Below are positions 25,686-36,100 of a stretch of 64,000 nt of DNA, piece by piece. The DNA is from Nioella aestuarii. Lineage in GTDB: Bacteria > Pseudomonadota > Alphaproteobacteria > Rhodobacterales > Rhodobacteraceae. The stretch lies in assembly GCF_050896395.1 (NCBI RefSeq), contig NZ_JBPBBA010000006.1:1-64000 (forward strand), given 5' to 3'. A program made the position numbers and the translations under genes. Below the pieces are notes generated by a model. The model saw nothing but the letters and a program-made list of their open reading frames with translations, searched no databases and was not told the origin of the DNA. How positions within the stretch are numbered: the stretch's first letter is position 1; each line of letters opens with the position of its first letter.

Positions 25686-25789
25686 GATCGCAATCACGAA
25701 TATTTTCGGGTTTCCGGTTGCGATGGCTTTTCATTGCCGGTTCGCCGCGCTATGCCGCGCGATCTGGATAAAGTAAGGATAACGGGCCG

Positions 25790-27232
25790 ATGAGCTTCGT
25801 TCTCGCCATTGTCGGACGCCCAAATGTGGGAAAGTCGACGCTGTTCAACCGCCTCGTGGGCAAGAAACTGGCGCTGGTCGATGACCAACCGGGCGTCACG
25901 CGTGATTTGCGCGAAGGGGCGGCGCGTCTTGGCGACCTACGCTTTACCGTCGTGGACACCGCTGGTCTGGAAGAGGCAACCGATGACAGCCTTCCAGGCC
26001 GGATGCGTCGTTTGACGGAACGCGCCGTCGGCATGGCCGATGCCTGTCTTTTCCTCGTTGATGCGCGGGTTGGCATCACACCAACGGACGAAGTCTTCGC
26101 CGATATCCTGCGCCGGTCCGGCACCCCTGTCATTCTGGCCGCAAACAAGGCCGAGGGCCGCGCCGCCGAAGCCGGGATTATCGAGGCGTTTGGCCTGGGT
26201 CTTGGTGATCCGCTGCCGCTGTCTGCTGAACATGGTGAGGGCATGGCAGAACTGGCCGTGGTGCTCAGCCCAATGATCGAAGAGGCCGAGGCCCGCGCCG
26301 AAGAGGCAATGACCGATATCGACGTTGAGGATGGTGAAGAGGGGGCAGAACGTACCAAGCCGCTTCAGATCGCCGTCATCGGCCGGCCCAATGCGGGCAA
26401 ATCCACCCTGATCAACAAGATCCTTGGCGAAGACCGGCTTTTGACCGGCCCAGAGGCCGGGATTACCCGCGATTCCATCGCCGTGTCTATCGACTGGGAC
26501 GGCACCCCGATGCGGATTTTTGATACGGCGGGGATGCGCAAAAAGGCCAAGGTTCAGGAAAAGCTCGAAAAACTCTCGGTCTCTGACGGTTTGCGCGCGG
26601 TGAAATTCGCCGAGATCGTGGTTGTGCTGCTTGATGCCGCCATCCCCTTTGAGCAGCAGGATCTGCGGATTGCCGATCTGGCGGAGCGCGAAGGACGGGC
26701 CGTTGTTGTGGCGGTCAACAAATGGGATCTGGAAGAGCACAAGCAGGAAAAGCTTCGTGACATGCGCGAGGCGTTCGAACGTCTTCTGCCGCAGTTGCGC
26801 GGCGCACCCTTGGTGACCGTTTCTGCCAAGACGGGCAGGGGGCTCGACCGGCTGCAACAGGCCATCGTGCGCGCCTATGACGTTTGGAACCGCCGGGTGC
26901 CGACGGCGACGCTGAACCGCTGGCTGGCGGGCATGGTCGAGGCGCATCCGCCCCCGGCGCCGTCCGGCCGCCGTATCAAGCTGCGCTACATGACCCAGGC
27001 CAAAACCCGGCCACCGGGCTTCGTTGTCATGTGCTCAATGCCCGAGAAACTGCCGGAAAGCTATTCTCGCTATCTTGTCAATGGTTTGCGCGAAGACTTC
27101 GACATGCCGGGAACGCCCATCCGTCTGCATATGCGCAGTCAGGCGGACGCCAATCCCTACAAGGATCGCAAAAAATCCATCCCCTCGCGGCTGACCAAGC
27201 ACGTGCGCAAAGGGGCCACCAAAAAGGGCTGA
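25790..27232 (+). CDS. der: Ribosome assembly GTPase Der (EngA)
   Basis: A 480-residue protein with two GTPase domains in tandem and a C-terminal KH-like domain, needed for 50S subunit assembly. The P-loops are GRPNVGKST (about residues 8 to 16) and GRPNAGKST (about 197 to 205). The DTAG switch motifs and NKxD motifs (NKAEG is a divergent first one; NKWDLEE is the second) are visible. The C-terminus is lysine-rich. An AAGGA site precedes the ATG. The SDR gene starts five bases after the stop. Confidence 0.96.
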   Translation: MSFVLAIVGRPNVGKSTLFNRLVGKKLALVDDQPGVTRDLREGAARLGDLRFTVVDTAGLEEATDDSLPGRMRRLTERAVGMADACLFLVDARVGITPTDEVFADILRRSGTPVILAANKAEGRAAEAGIIEAFGLGLGDPLPLSAEHGEGMAELAVVLSPMIEEAEARAEEAMTDIDVEDGEEGAERTKPLQIAVIGRPNAGKSTLINKILGEDRLLTGPEAGITRDSIAVSIDWDGTPMRIFDTAGMRKKAKVQEKLEKLSVSDGLRAVKFAEIVVVLLDAAIPFEQQDLRIADLAEREGRAVVVAVNKWDLEEHKQEKLRDMREAFERLLPQLRGAPLVTVSAKTGRGLDRLQQAIVRAYDVWNRRVPTATLNRWLAGMVEAHPPPAPSGRRIKLRYMTQAKTRPPGFVVMCSMPEKLPESYSRYLVNGLREDFDMPGTPIRLHMRSQADANPYKDRKKSIPSRLTKHVRKGATKKG

Positions 27233-27237
27233 GCCAA

Positions 27238-27984
27238 ATGACGAAAACCCTGATCATCACCGGCGGTTCCCGCGGCATTGGGGCTGCGGTGGCCCGGCTT
27301 GCCGGGGGTCTGGGTTGCTCTGTCGTGGTCAACTATCTGGGCAACGAGGCTGCGGCGCTTGACACCTGCTCCTCTGTTGTCGCCGCAGGTGGTCAGGCGC
27401 TGGCTGTTCAGGGCGATATGGCCCAGGAACCTGATGTGCTGCGCCTCTTTGATACGGCAGAGGCGCGCTTTGGCAGAATCGACGGTCTGGTGGTCAATGC
27501 GGGCATCGTTGCGCGGTCACTGCCCCTTGCAGACATGAGCCTGGAGCGGATCGAAACCGTCATGCGCCTCAATGTCATCGGTGCGCTTCTGACCGCCCGG
27601 GAAGGGGCCCGGCGCATGGGGCGCGGTATGGGTGAAGACAGCGCCTCTATTGTGCTGGTCTCCTCTGCTGCGGCCCGGCTCGGATCACCCAATGAATATG
27701 TGGATTATGCCGCCTCGAAGGGGGCGATCGACACGCTGGCCATCGGCCTTGCCAAGGAACTCGCCCCGCAAAACATCCGCGTCAATGCGGTGCGACCCGG
27801 CTTGATCGAGACCGATATTCACGCCAGCGGCGGTGATCCCGACCGCGCCAACAGGCTCGGCGTGCAGGTGCCTGCTGGCCGGGCGGGTAAGGCGGAGGAA
27901 GTGGCCGAAGGCATTCTGTGGCTGCTCGAAGGGGCCAGCAGCTATGTGACCGGAACCCATCTCGATATTTCCGGCGGTCGCTAA
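27238..27984 (+). CDS. Short-chain dehydrogenase/reductase (SDR)
   Basis: A 248-residue classical SDR. The cofactor motif is TGGSRGIG at residues 8 to 15. NAG lies near residue 87, and the catalytic S and YxxxK are in VSSAAARLG and YAASK near residues 141 and 157. The RPG segment after the active site is also present. NADPH is likely, given an Arg in the glycine loop. The substrate is unknown; the closest general resemblance is to 3-oxoacyl-ACP reductases and glucose dehydrogenases. The ATG at 27238 is used because the upstream open frame lies inside der. Confidence 0.88.
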   Translation: MTKTLIITGGSRGIGAAVARLAGGLGCSVVVNYLGNEAAALDTCSSVVAAGGQALAVQGDMAQEPDVLRLFDTAEARFGRIDGLVVNAGIVARSLPLADMSLERIETVMRLNVIGALLTAREGARRMGRGMGEDSASIVLVSSAAARLGSPNEYVDYAASKGAIDTLAIGLAKELAPQNIRVNAVRPGLIETDIHASGGDPDRANRLGVQVPAGRAGKAEEVAEGILWLLEGASSYVTGTHLDISGGR

Positions 27985-28045
27985 TTCCCCTTTTTTGCTT
28001 TGCTAGAATACCTTGGCGCGGTCAGCGCCCCAAGCAACACTCTAT

Positions 28046-28080
28046 GAAAAACGAAAAGCGCGGCCCGGAAGGGGCCGCGC
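28046..28080 (-). terminator. Rho-independent terminator of the bolA-grxD operon
   Basis: On the minus strand nine-base arms GCGCGGCCC and GGGCCGCGC enclose a five-base loop. They are followed by CTTTTCGTTTTT. It lies 39 bases after the grxD stop. Confidence 0.85.
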
Positions 28081-28118
28081 GGATCGACGCGCGGAACGCG
28101 CGGCGAAAGACCTTGAAA

Positions 28119-28487
28119 TCAGGCGTTTGCGGCCCGGATCTTGTCTGCGGCCTCTTTCGAATAGCCGACACCCTTGCTGTCCAGCAACGTATCGAGCTCC
28201 CCCGAGAGGGTCATCTCGGTGATGATGTCGCATCCACCTACGAATTCACCCTTCACATAGAGCTGCGGGATCGTCGGCCAGTCGGAAAATTCCTTGATGC
28301 CCTGACGAATCTCTTCATCCGCCAGCACGTTCACATCGGCAAACTCGACGCCGATGAAATTCAGCACCCCTGCCACGCGGGACGAAAACCCGCATTGCGG
28401 CATGGTCTTTGTGCCCTTCATGAACAGAACCACGTCATTGGCTTCGATGGTGTCCTTGATCTGGGTCTCTGCGCTCATCTCAGTCAT
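28119..28487 (-). CDS. grxD: Monothiol glutaredoxin, Grx4 type
   Basis: A 122-residue monothiol glutaredoxin. The active-site motif is MPQCGFSS, the family's CGFS, near residue 31. Conserved glutathione-binding segments DWPTIPQLYVKGEFVGG and CDI follow. These proteins bind a bridging 2Fe-2S cluster with glutathione and work with BolA partners in Fe-S trafficking and iron sensing; a bolA gene lies two genes upstream. The start could be 28487 or 28478, since an AGGA site suits both. The first ATG overlaps the preceding gene by eight bases. Confidence 0.93.
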   Translation of the reverse strand: MTEMSAETQIKDTIEANDVVLFMKGTKTMPQCGFSSRVAGVLNFIGVEFADVNVLADEEIRQGIKEFSDWPTIPQLYVKGEFVGGCDIITEMTLSGELDTLLDSKGVGYSKEAADKIRAANA

Positions 28488-28776
28488 TCCTGTTCCTGTT
28501 GCCGGGCACGAAGCCCTTTGCGTATTGCTGTGGGTCCTTGGGGACAGTCCAAGCGCGGCTGCTGCCGGGAACCGGCGTTCCGTCCGCTTGATCAAATCCC
28601 GAATGGTACAAGACCGTGCCACCGCGTCCGGGGGCTGTTCCCCGTCTTTGTGTTGCACGGAGCGATTGTTTTTGTCGTTCAGACCAAATGATCTCCAGCA
28701 AGCCAACGAATGCAATGATGACGATTCCGGAATAGATCCAAAATGTCACGGTTTGCATCATCTCGTCGCTCATCAA
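28480..28776 (-). CDS. Conserved small membrane protein between bolA and grxD
   Basis: A 98-residue protein with one membrane segment (residues 9 to 28, VTFWIYSGIVIIAFVGLLEI) and a basic, Gly/Pro-rich soluble tail with no cysteine motif. It sits three bases after the bolA stop and overlaps the grxD start, so it is cotranscribed with both. I do not recognise the family. The context suggests a link to BolA-Grx4 iron-sulfur work, but nothing in the sequence shows it. Confidence 0.75.
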   Translation of the reverse strand: MMSDEMMQTVTFWIYSGIVIIAFVGLLEIIWSERQKQSLRATQRRGTAPGRGGTVLYHSGFDQADGTPVPGSSRAWTVPKDPQQYAKGFVPGNRNRND

Positions 28777-28780
28777 GCGA

Positions 28781-29017
28781 TCACTCCGGCGCTTTCGTCG
28801 TTAGGGCCAGAGCATGAACTTCGCCCTTGGCACCATCCATCTTGCCCTTCAGAGCTGCGTAGACCACGCGCTGCTGTTGGACCCGGTTCATGCCCTTGAA
28901 GCTTTCATCCACCACCTGTGCGGCAAAATGGACGCCGTCATCGCCTTCGACAATGATCTTCGCATTCGGGAGACTTTCCCGGATCAGGTCTTCAATCTCC
29001 TGGGCCGATATGGGCAT
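28781..29017 (-). CDS. bolA: BolA-family protein
   Basis: A 78-residue BolA/IbaG-type protein: PISAQEIEDLIRESLPNAKI, then the central HFAAQVVDESFKGMNRVQQQR with the conserved His and the FxGxxxVxxHR-like region, and the C-terminal HALALTTKAP. BolA proteins bind monothiol glutaredoxins and share a 2Fe-2S cluster. The ATG at 29017 is chosen over an upstream codon at 29044 because an AGGAG site lies nine bases before it and MPISAQEI is the usual start. Confidence 0.9.
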   Translation of the reverse strand: MPISAQEIEDLIRESLPNAKIIVEGDDGVHFAAQVVDESFKGMNRVQQQRVVYAALKGKMDGAKGEVHALALTTKAPE

Positions 29018-29058
29018 GATGGGCAACTCCTGTCTGTCATCCAAGATGTAATTCGCAC

Positions 29059-29129
29059 TGCGGGGTCCCGCAAGGGCGCGACGTGAAAGGATCTTCGAAG
29101 ATCCTTGGTAAAAATCTTCGAAGATTTTT
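29059..29129. repeat. Palindrome element downstream of purL, likely terminator
   Basis: Three palindromes lie in a row. TGCGGG and CCCGCA are at 29059 to 29072. AAGGATCTTCGAAGATCCTT (perfect) is at 29087 to 29106. AAAAATCTTCGAAGATTTTT (perfect) is at 29110 to 29129. Read in the purL direction the element begins GGGCGCGGGGAA, the same lead as the element at 3501. It sits between the purL stop and bolA. Confidence 0.78.
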
Positions 29130-29143
29130 CCCCGCGCCCGTGA

Positions 29144-31303
<2,160 letters not shown>

Positions 31304-31381
31304 GTCGTGATGTCCCTCGGGGCTCAGGTCGCTTGGCGCACTCTTTAGGGCAAGCTCAGAGCGGGGAAAAGGGGTGAGAGG

Positions 31382-31855
31382 TCACAGGGGGCGGCGGAAA
31401 GTGAAGGAAGTGGCGTGATCATAGCCTTCATGGGCACTTGCCCCGACCAAATGAAATCCCATGGCGCGGAACGCCCGGTGATTTTCGCGCAGCTCTACCC
31501 GTGTTTCCAGCCGCATCCCGGTGAAGCCGCGTCGCGCTGCTTCCTGCGTTGCAGCATTGATAAGCTGTCGGGACAACCCTTTGCCCCGGTGCGCGTCATC
31601 AACTGCCAGTTTGCCGATATAGTAGTCGGGTTCCTTTGAACTGCCAAAAAGGCAGGCAATCGGATCGGAATTGTTCAGAATGAGAAACAGGTCTTCTTCC
31701 CGGGCCTTCTGCTTCAGGCTGTCTTCGGTCATGCGCAGCAGCGAAGAGGGCGGATCAATACGCCCTTCCATGTACGCAAACGCCTTGTTGAGAAGGGCAA
31801 GAAGGCCTGCCCAGTCGTCAAAGTCAGAAGGGTTGATCAGAATTGGACCGCACAT
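31382..31855 (-). CDS. GNAT-family N-acetyltransferase
   Basis: A 157-residue GNAT-fold protein. The acetyl-CoA-binding motif A is IGKLAVDDAHRGKGLSRQLI (about residues 80 to 99; R/Q-x-x-G-x-G/S pattern RGKGLS), followed by the RAFRAMGFHLVG motif B region. The substrate is unknown. It lies between purL and the sRNA terminator at 31883, in the same direction as both. Confidence 0.85.
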   Translation of the reverse strand: MCGPILINPSDFDDWAGLLALLNKAFAYMEGRIDPPSSLLRMTEDSLKQKAREEDLFLILNNSDPIACLFGSSKEPDYYIGKLAVDDAHRGKGLSRQLINAATQEAARRGFTGMRLETRVELRENHRAFRAMGFHLVGASAHEGYDHATSFTFRRPL

Positions 31856-31882
31856 AGCGCCGAATTATCAGAGCGAATGGCC

Positions 31883-31910
31883 AAAAAAAAGGCCGAGACG
31901 AATCTCGGCC
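31883..31910 (-). terminator. Rho-independent terminator of the candidate sRNA
   Basis: On the minus strand GGCCGAGA and TCTCGGCC form an eight-pair stem with a four-base loop, followed directly by eight T. No protein gene ends within 160 bases upstream on this strand, which points to a short non-coding transcript. Confidence 0.9.
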
Positions 31911-31960
31911 AAAGTCCAACAGGGAGGTAGTGAGCGCGCGATGTCTATCGCTCGTCACTG
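31883..31960 (-). ncRNA. Candidate AbcR-like (alpha-r15 type) small RNA
   Basis: On the minus strand TTGATC (31989 to 31994), a 17-base spacer and TATCTC (31966 to 31971) form a plausible promoter, giving a start near 31960. The transcript of about 78 nt would begin with a hairpin (AGTGA with TCACT, and GCGAT with ATCGC). Next comes an unpaired ACCTCCCTGTTGG stretch complementary to ribosome-binding sites, and then the strong terminator at 31883. It lies downstream of an LsrB/VtlR-type regulator gene; in Rhizobiales the AbcR sRNAs lie next to that gene and act by blocking Shine-Dalgarno sites, mostly of transporter mRNAs. Family membership is inferred. It is shorter than known AbcR RNAs. Confidence 0.6.
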
Positions 31961-32074
31961 ATGCTGAGATAATGAGCAGCATGTTAACGATCAAGGGAAA
32001 TTTCGCCGCATCGCCGCAAAGCCGCTATGCGCGTTGCACATGGCTCACACTTTTTAGGGCCGTCGGAAGAGACT

Positions 32075-32977
32075 TCACCCCTCTTGTTCGCGCCGTTTGC
32101 GGCGATGAGCGATGATTTCTTCGGTCACGAAATCCCGGAAGGCTTCGATCCGCTTGGAGTGACGCAGCTCTTCAGGATAGGCAAGGAATACGGGCACTTC
32201 GTTGCTTTCGACCTCGGGCAGGACGCGCACCAATTGCGGAAAGTCTTCGGCGAGGTAGTCGGGCAACAAACCAATGCCCAGGTCATGGATGACGCCCTGA
32301 AGCACACCGAAATAGTTGTTCACAGTCAGGAAGCTGCCCACATCATATGACATGATTTCGCGCACCAGCAGGGCGCCTGCACTGACCTGAGCGGAATGCG
32401 CGTTCTGGCTGATCAACCGGTGGCTTCCCAGATCCTCCAACGAGGCGGGGGTGCCGTTGGCCTCCAGATATGTCTGGGAGGCATAGAGTTGCATACGCAC
32501 GGTCATCAGTTTCTTGCGGATCAGATCGGCCTGGCTTGGTTCCTTCATGCGGATGGCAACATCGGCTTCGCGCATCGGCAGGTCCATCACCCGTTCTTCT
32601 AGGATCAGGTCGATCTTCAGTTCGGGGAACTTGTTGTAAAGCTGCGGCAAGCGCGGCGCGAGCCAGAGCGTCCCGAATCCCACAGTGGTTGTGACGCGCA
32701 ATTCGCCAAACACCTCTTCTTCGCTGTCGCGAATGCGCGCTGATGCCGCTTCCAGTCGTTTGGACATCGAACGGGTGGCATCAAACAGCAGCTCTCCCTG
32801 TTCTGTCAGGATCAGCCCGCGCGCGTGACGATGAAACAGTGTTGTATCAAGGCTTTCCTCCAGCGACCGGATCTGGCGGCTGACGGCAGACTGGCTCAGA
32901 TGCAGGGTGTCGCCCGCATGGGTCAGGCTACCGGCGTCGGCGACAGCGTGAAAAATACGCAGCTTGTCCCAATCCAT
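32075..32977 (-). CDS. LysR-family regulator, LsrB/VtlR type
   Basis: A 300-residue LysR-type regulator. The N-terminus MDWDKLRIFHAVADAGSLTH, with winged HTH LSQSAVSRQIRSLEESL and FHRHARGLILTEQGE, is very close to LsrB of rhizobia and VtlR of Brucella, which control envelope, redox and AbcR sRNA genes. The effector domain spans about residues 90 to 290. It diverges from the indolepyruvate oxidoreductase gene. The candidate sRNA lies about 115 bases downstream on the same strand. The C-terminus is basic (HRRKRREQ). Confidence 0.9.
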   Translation of the reverse strand: MDWDKLRIFHAVADAGSLTHAGDTLHLSQSAVSRQIRSLEESLDTTLFHRHARGLILTEQGELLFDATRSMSKRLEAASARIRDSEEEVFGELRVTTTVGFGTLWLAPRLPQLYNKFPELKIDLILEERVMDLPMREADVAIRMKEPSQADLIRKKLMTVRMQLYASQTYLEANGTPASLEDLGSHRLISQNAHSAQVSAGALLVREIMSYDVGSFLTVNNYFGVLQGVIHDLGIGLLPDYLAEDFPQLVRVLPEVESNEVPVFLAYPEELRHSKRIEAFRDFVTEEIIAHRRKRREQEG

Positions 32978-33081
32978 TGGAGAGACTTTCTTTTCCTGAT
33001 CAAGCGTCTTGTTACCTGTGGCAACCTAGCCGAATTGCCTTACAGTTCAATGAAGAACTCCGCGCGTCGGGCAAACTCCGC

Positions 33082-33110
33082 TTGAAAGGTCACAATTGCT
33101 GACCTATAAT
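33082..33110 (+). promoter_or_regulatory. Near-consensus sigma-70 promoter of the indolepyruvate oxidoreductase gene
   Basis: TTGAAA (33082 to 33087), a 17-base spacer and a perfect TATAAT (33105 to 33110). Transcription would start near 33117, 28 bases before the ATG at 33145. This excludes an upstream in-frame codon at 33109, which lies inside the -10 element. Confidence 0.85.
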
Positions 33111-33144
33111 GGCGAAAATTGCGGCATTCCATCGGGAGAGGGCC

Positions 33145-36100
33145 ATGGGACTGGCACAGGTTTCATTGAAAGACCGGTTTGATCTGGGAAAATCCCCGGT
33201 TCTACTGAACGGGACGCAGGCCTTGGTGCGCCTTATGCTGGCCCAGAAGTGGCGGGATCAACAAGCGGGCTTGAACACCGCAGGGTTTGTCACCGGCTAT
33301 CGCGGCTCACCGCTTGGTGCGGTGGATTTGCAGATGAGCAAGGCTGAGAAGGTGCTGACAGCCTCGGACGTGCTGTTCCGCCCCGGTCTGAACGAAGATC
33401 TCGCGGCAACCTCCCTTTGGGGCGCGCAACAGGCTGAATTACGGGGCGAAGGCAAGTTCGAGGGAGTCTTCGGGCTTTGGTACGGCAAGGGGCCGGGTGT
33501 TGATCGCTCTGGCGATGTGATGCGCCATGCCAATATGGCCGGAACCTCGGCCCATGGTGGGGTGATCATGGCTATGGGCGATGATCATACCGGAGAAAGC
33601 TCCACCGTCTGCCATCAGTCCGATTGGGCCATGGTCGATGTGCATATGCCGGTCCTGTCCCCCGCAGGCGTGCAGGAAATCCTGGACTACGGGCATTACG
33701 GCTACGAACTCAGCCGCTTTGCCGGGGTCTGGGTGGGCCTCAAGGTGATGAAAGATACGGTCGAAGCCACGTCCGTTGTCGATGGCCGCCCCGACCGCAT
33801 GGCCTTCACCCGCCCTGATTTCCCGATGCCGCCGGGTGGGCTGAACATTCGTCTTGGCGACCATTGGATCCCGCAGGAAGAGCGCCTTTTGGGGCATAAA
33901 CGCTTCGCGGCAGAGGCTTTCGCCCGTGCAAACGGCATTGACCGGCGTGTGCTCGGCAAACCCGGCGCCAAGATCGGTTTCGTCGCGGCGGGCAAGAACT
34001 GGCTCGACCTCGTTCATGCGATGGAATTGCTTGGAATTCACGAGGATGAGGCCGACCGGCTTGGCATTACCACCTACAAGGTGGGCCAGACCTGGCCGCT
34101 CGACATGAAAAGCCTGGGCGAATGGGCCGAGGGGCTGGAACTGATCGTTGTCGTCGAGGAAAAGCGCAAACTGATCGAGGTGCAGATCAAGGAAGCCATC
34201 TTCGACAACCGGCGCGGTCGCCGGGTCTATGGCTACAAGGGTGGCAAGGGCGAGGTTCTGTTCCCGACCCATTTCGCGCTCGACCCCAATGATATCGCGG
34301 TGAAGCTTGGCAATATCCTGATCGATGAGGGCCGCGGCACAGACCGGATCAAGGCGGGCATTCAACAGGTGACAGACGCCATGCGCGCAGACAATGCGCA
34401 GGATCTGGCGACGCGCCTGCCGTGGTTCTGCTCGGGCTGTCCGCACAACACCTCTACCAAAGTGCCCGAGGGCGCGCGCGGCGGGGCCGGGATCGGTTGC
34501 CACTTCATGGCCAAATGGATGGACCGCAATACCGAGGCCTTCACCCATATGGGCGCGGAAGGGGCAAACTGGGCCGGCGAGGCGCCGTTTTCCACCCGCA
34601 AGCACATCTTCCAGAACCTTGGAGAAGGCACTTATAACCATTCCGGTATTCTGGCGATCCGTGCCGCCATCGCGGCAGGCACAAACATCACTTACAAGAT
34701 CCTCTTCAACGATGCGGTGGCCATGACCGGCGGCCAGCACAACGAGGGCGATCTAGACCCTGCGCGCATCGCGCATGAAATCCGCGCCATGGGGGTCAAT
34801 CATATCGCGCTGATCTATGATCCCAAGGAAGAGATTGATTTCTCAGCATTTCCAAAGGATGTGGAACGGCATGAACGTGATGATCTGATGAAGGTACAGG
34901 AGCGTTTTCAGGACATCGAAGGCGTTTCCGCCATCATCTACGTCCAGACCTGCGCTGCGGAAAAGCGCCGCCGCCGTAAGCGTGGGCAATTCCCCGATCC
35001 CGACCGCCGCGTGTTCATCAACACCGATGTTTGCGAAGGCTGCGGTGATTGCGGAGTGCAATCGAACTGCGTGTCCATCGTGCCGGTGGAAACCGAGCTT
35101 GGCCGCAAGCGCGCCATCGACCAGTCTAGCTGCAACAAGGATTTTTCCTGCCTCAAAGGCTTCTGCCCCAGCTTCGTGACCGTCGAGGGCGGCAAGATCC
35201 GCAAGGAGGCGTCGGCCAGCGTCGATGTGGGCCATCTGCCCGCGCCGGACCTGCCCATGATCAATGGCACCCATAACGTGGTGATCACCGGCGTTGGCGG
35301 CACTGGCGTCGTGACCATCGGCGCGGTGCTGGCACAGGCGGCGCAACTGGATGGCAAGGGCGCGGGTATGATCGAGATGGCGGGGCTCGCGCAGAAGGGC
35401 GGTGCAGTGCATATCCACCTGCGTCTGGCAGAGCGTCCCGAGGATATCAGCGCGATCCGCGTCGCCGTTGGCGAGGCCGATGCGGTGATCGGTGGCGACC
35501 TGGTGGTATCGGCGGGCGCAAAAACGCTCGGCCTGATGACGACGGGCCGCACAAAGGCGGTGGTCAACAGCCATGAGATTATCACGGGAGCCTTCACTCA
35601 AGATACGGAATTCCGTATTCCCGTGAATGACTTGGAGATCGCACTTCAAGCCCGTTTGGGAGACGGATTGGCCCTGTTCGATGCCTCTGACATGGCGCGG
35701 ATACTGATGGGTGATTCCATCTATTCCAACATGATGGTGCTTGGCGCCGCGTGGCAGAACGGGCTGGTGCCGCTGTCTCATGACGCCATTGTGGGCGCGA
35801 TCACGCTCAATGGTGCGGCGGTGGAACGCAACAAACAGGCGTTCGAACTTGGCAGATGGGCGGTGCTGAACCCTGCAGAGGCCGCGAAACTGGGCGGCGA
35901 CGTGGTGGCGATGCCGAAACCTCTGGAAGACCGCATCGCCTTCCGCGAGGCACATCTGGTGGATTATCAGGGCAAACGGCTGGCCAAGCGCTATCGCAAG
36001 CTGGTTGACGGGATCGAGGATGCGACCCTGCGCGAGGCGGTGGCAGAGGGCTATCACAAGCTCTTGGCCTATAAGGACGAATACGAAGTGGCGCGGCTGC

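Noticed and set aside
25687..25724. Inverted repeat ATCGCAA ... TTGCGAT between bamB and der
   Set aside because: Arms are seven bases with a 24-base gap, no T run follows, and such a match is easily found by chance.
33109..33144. Upstream start for the indolepyruvate oxidoreductase at 33109
   Set aside because: It lies inside the perfect TATAAT of the promoter at 33105, so it cannot be in the mRNA.
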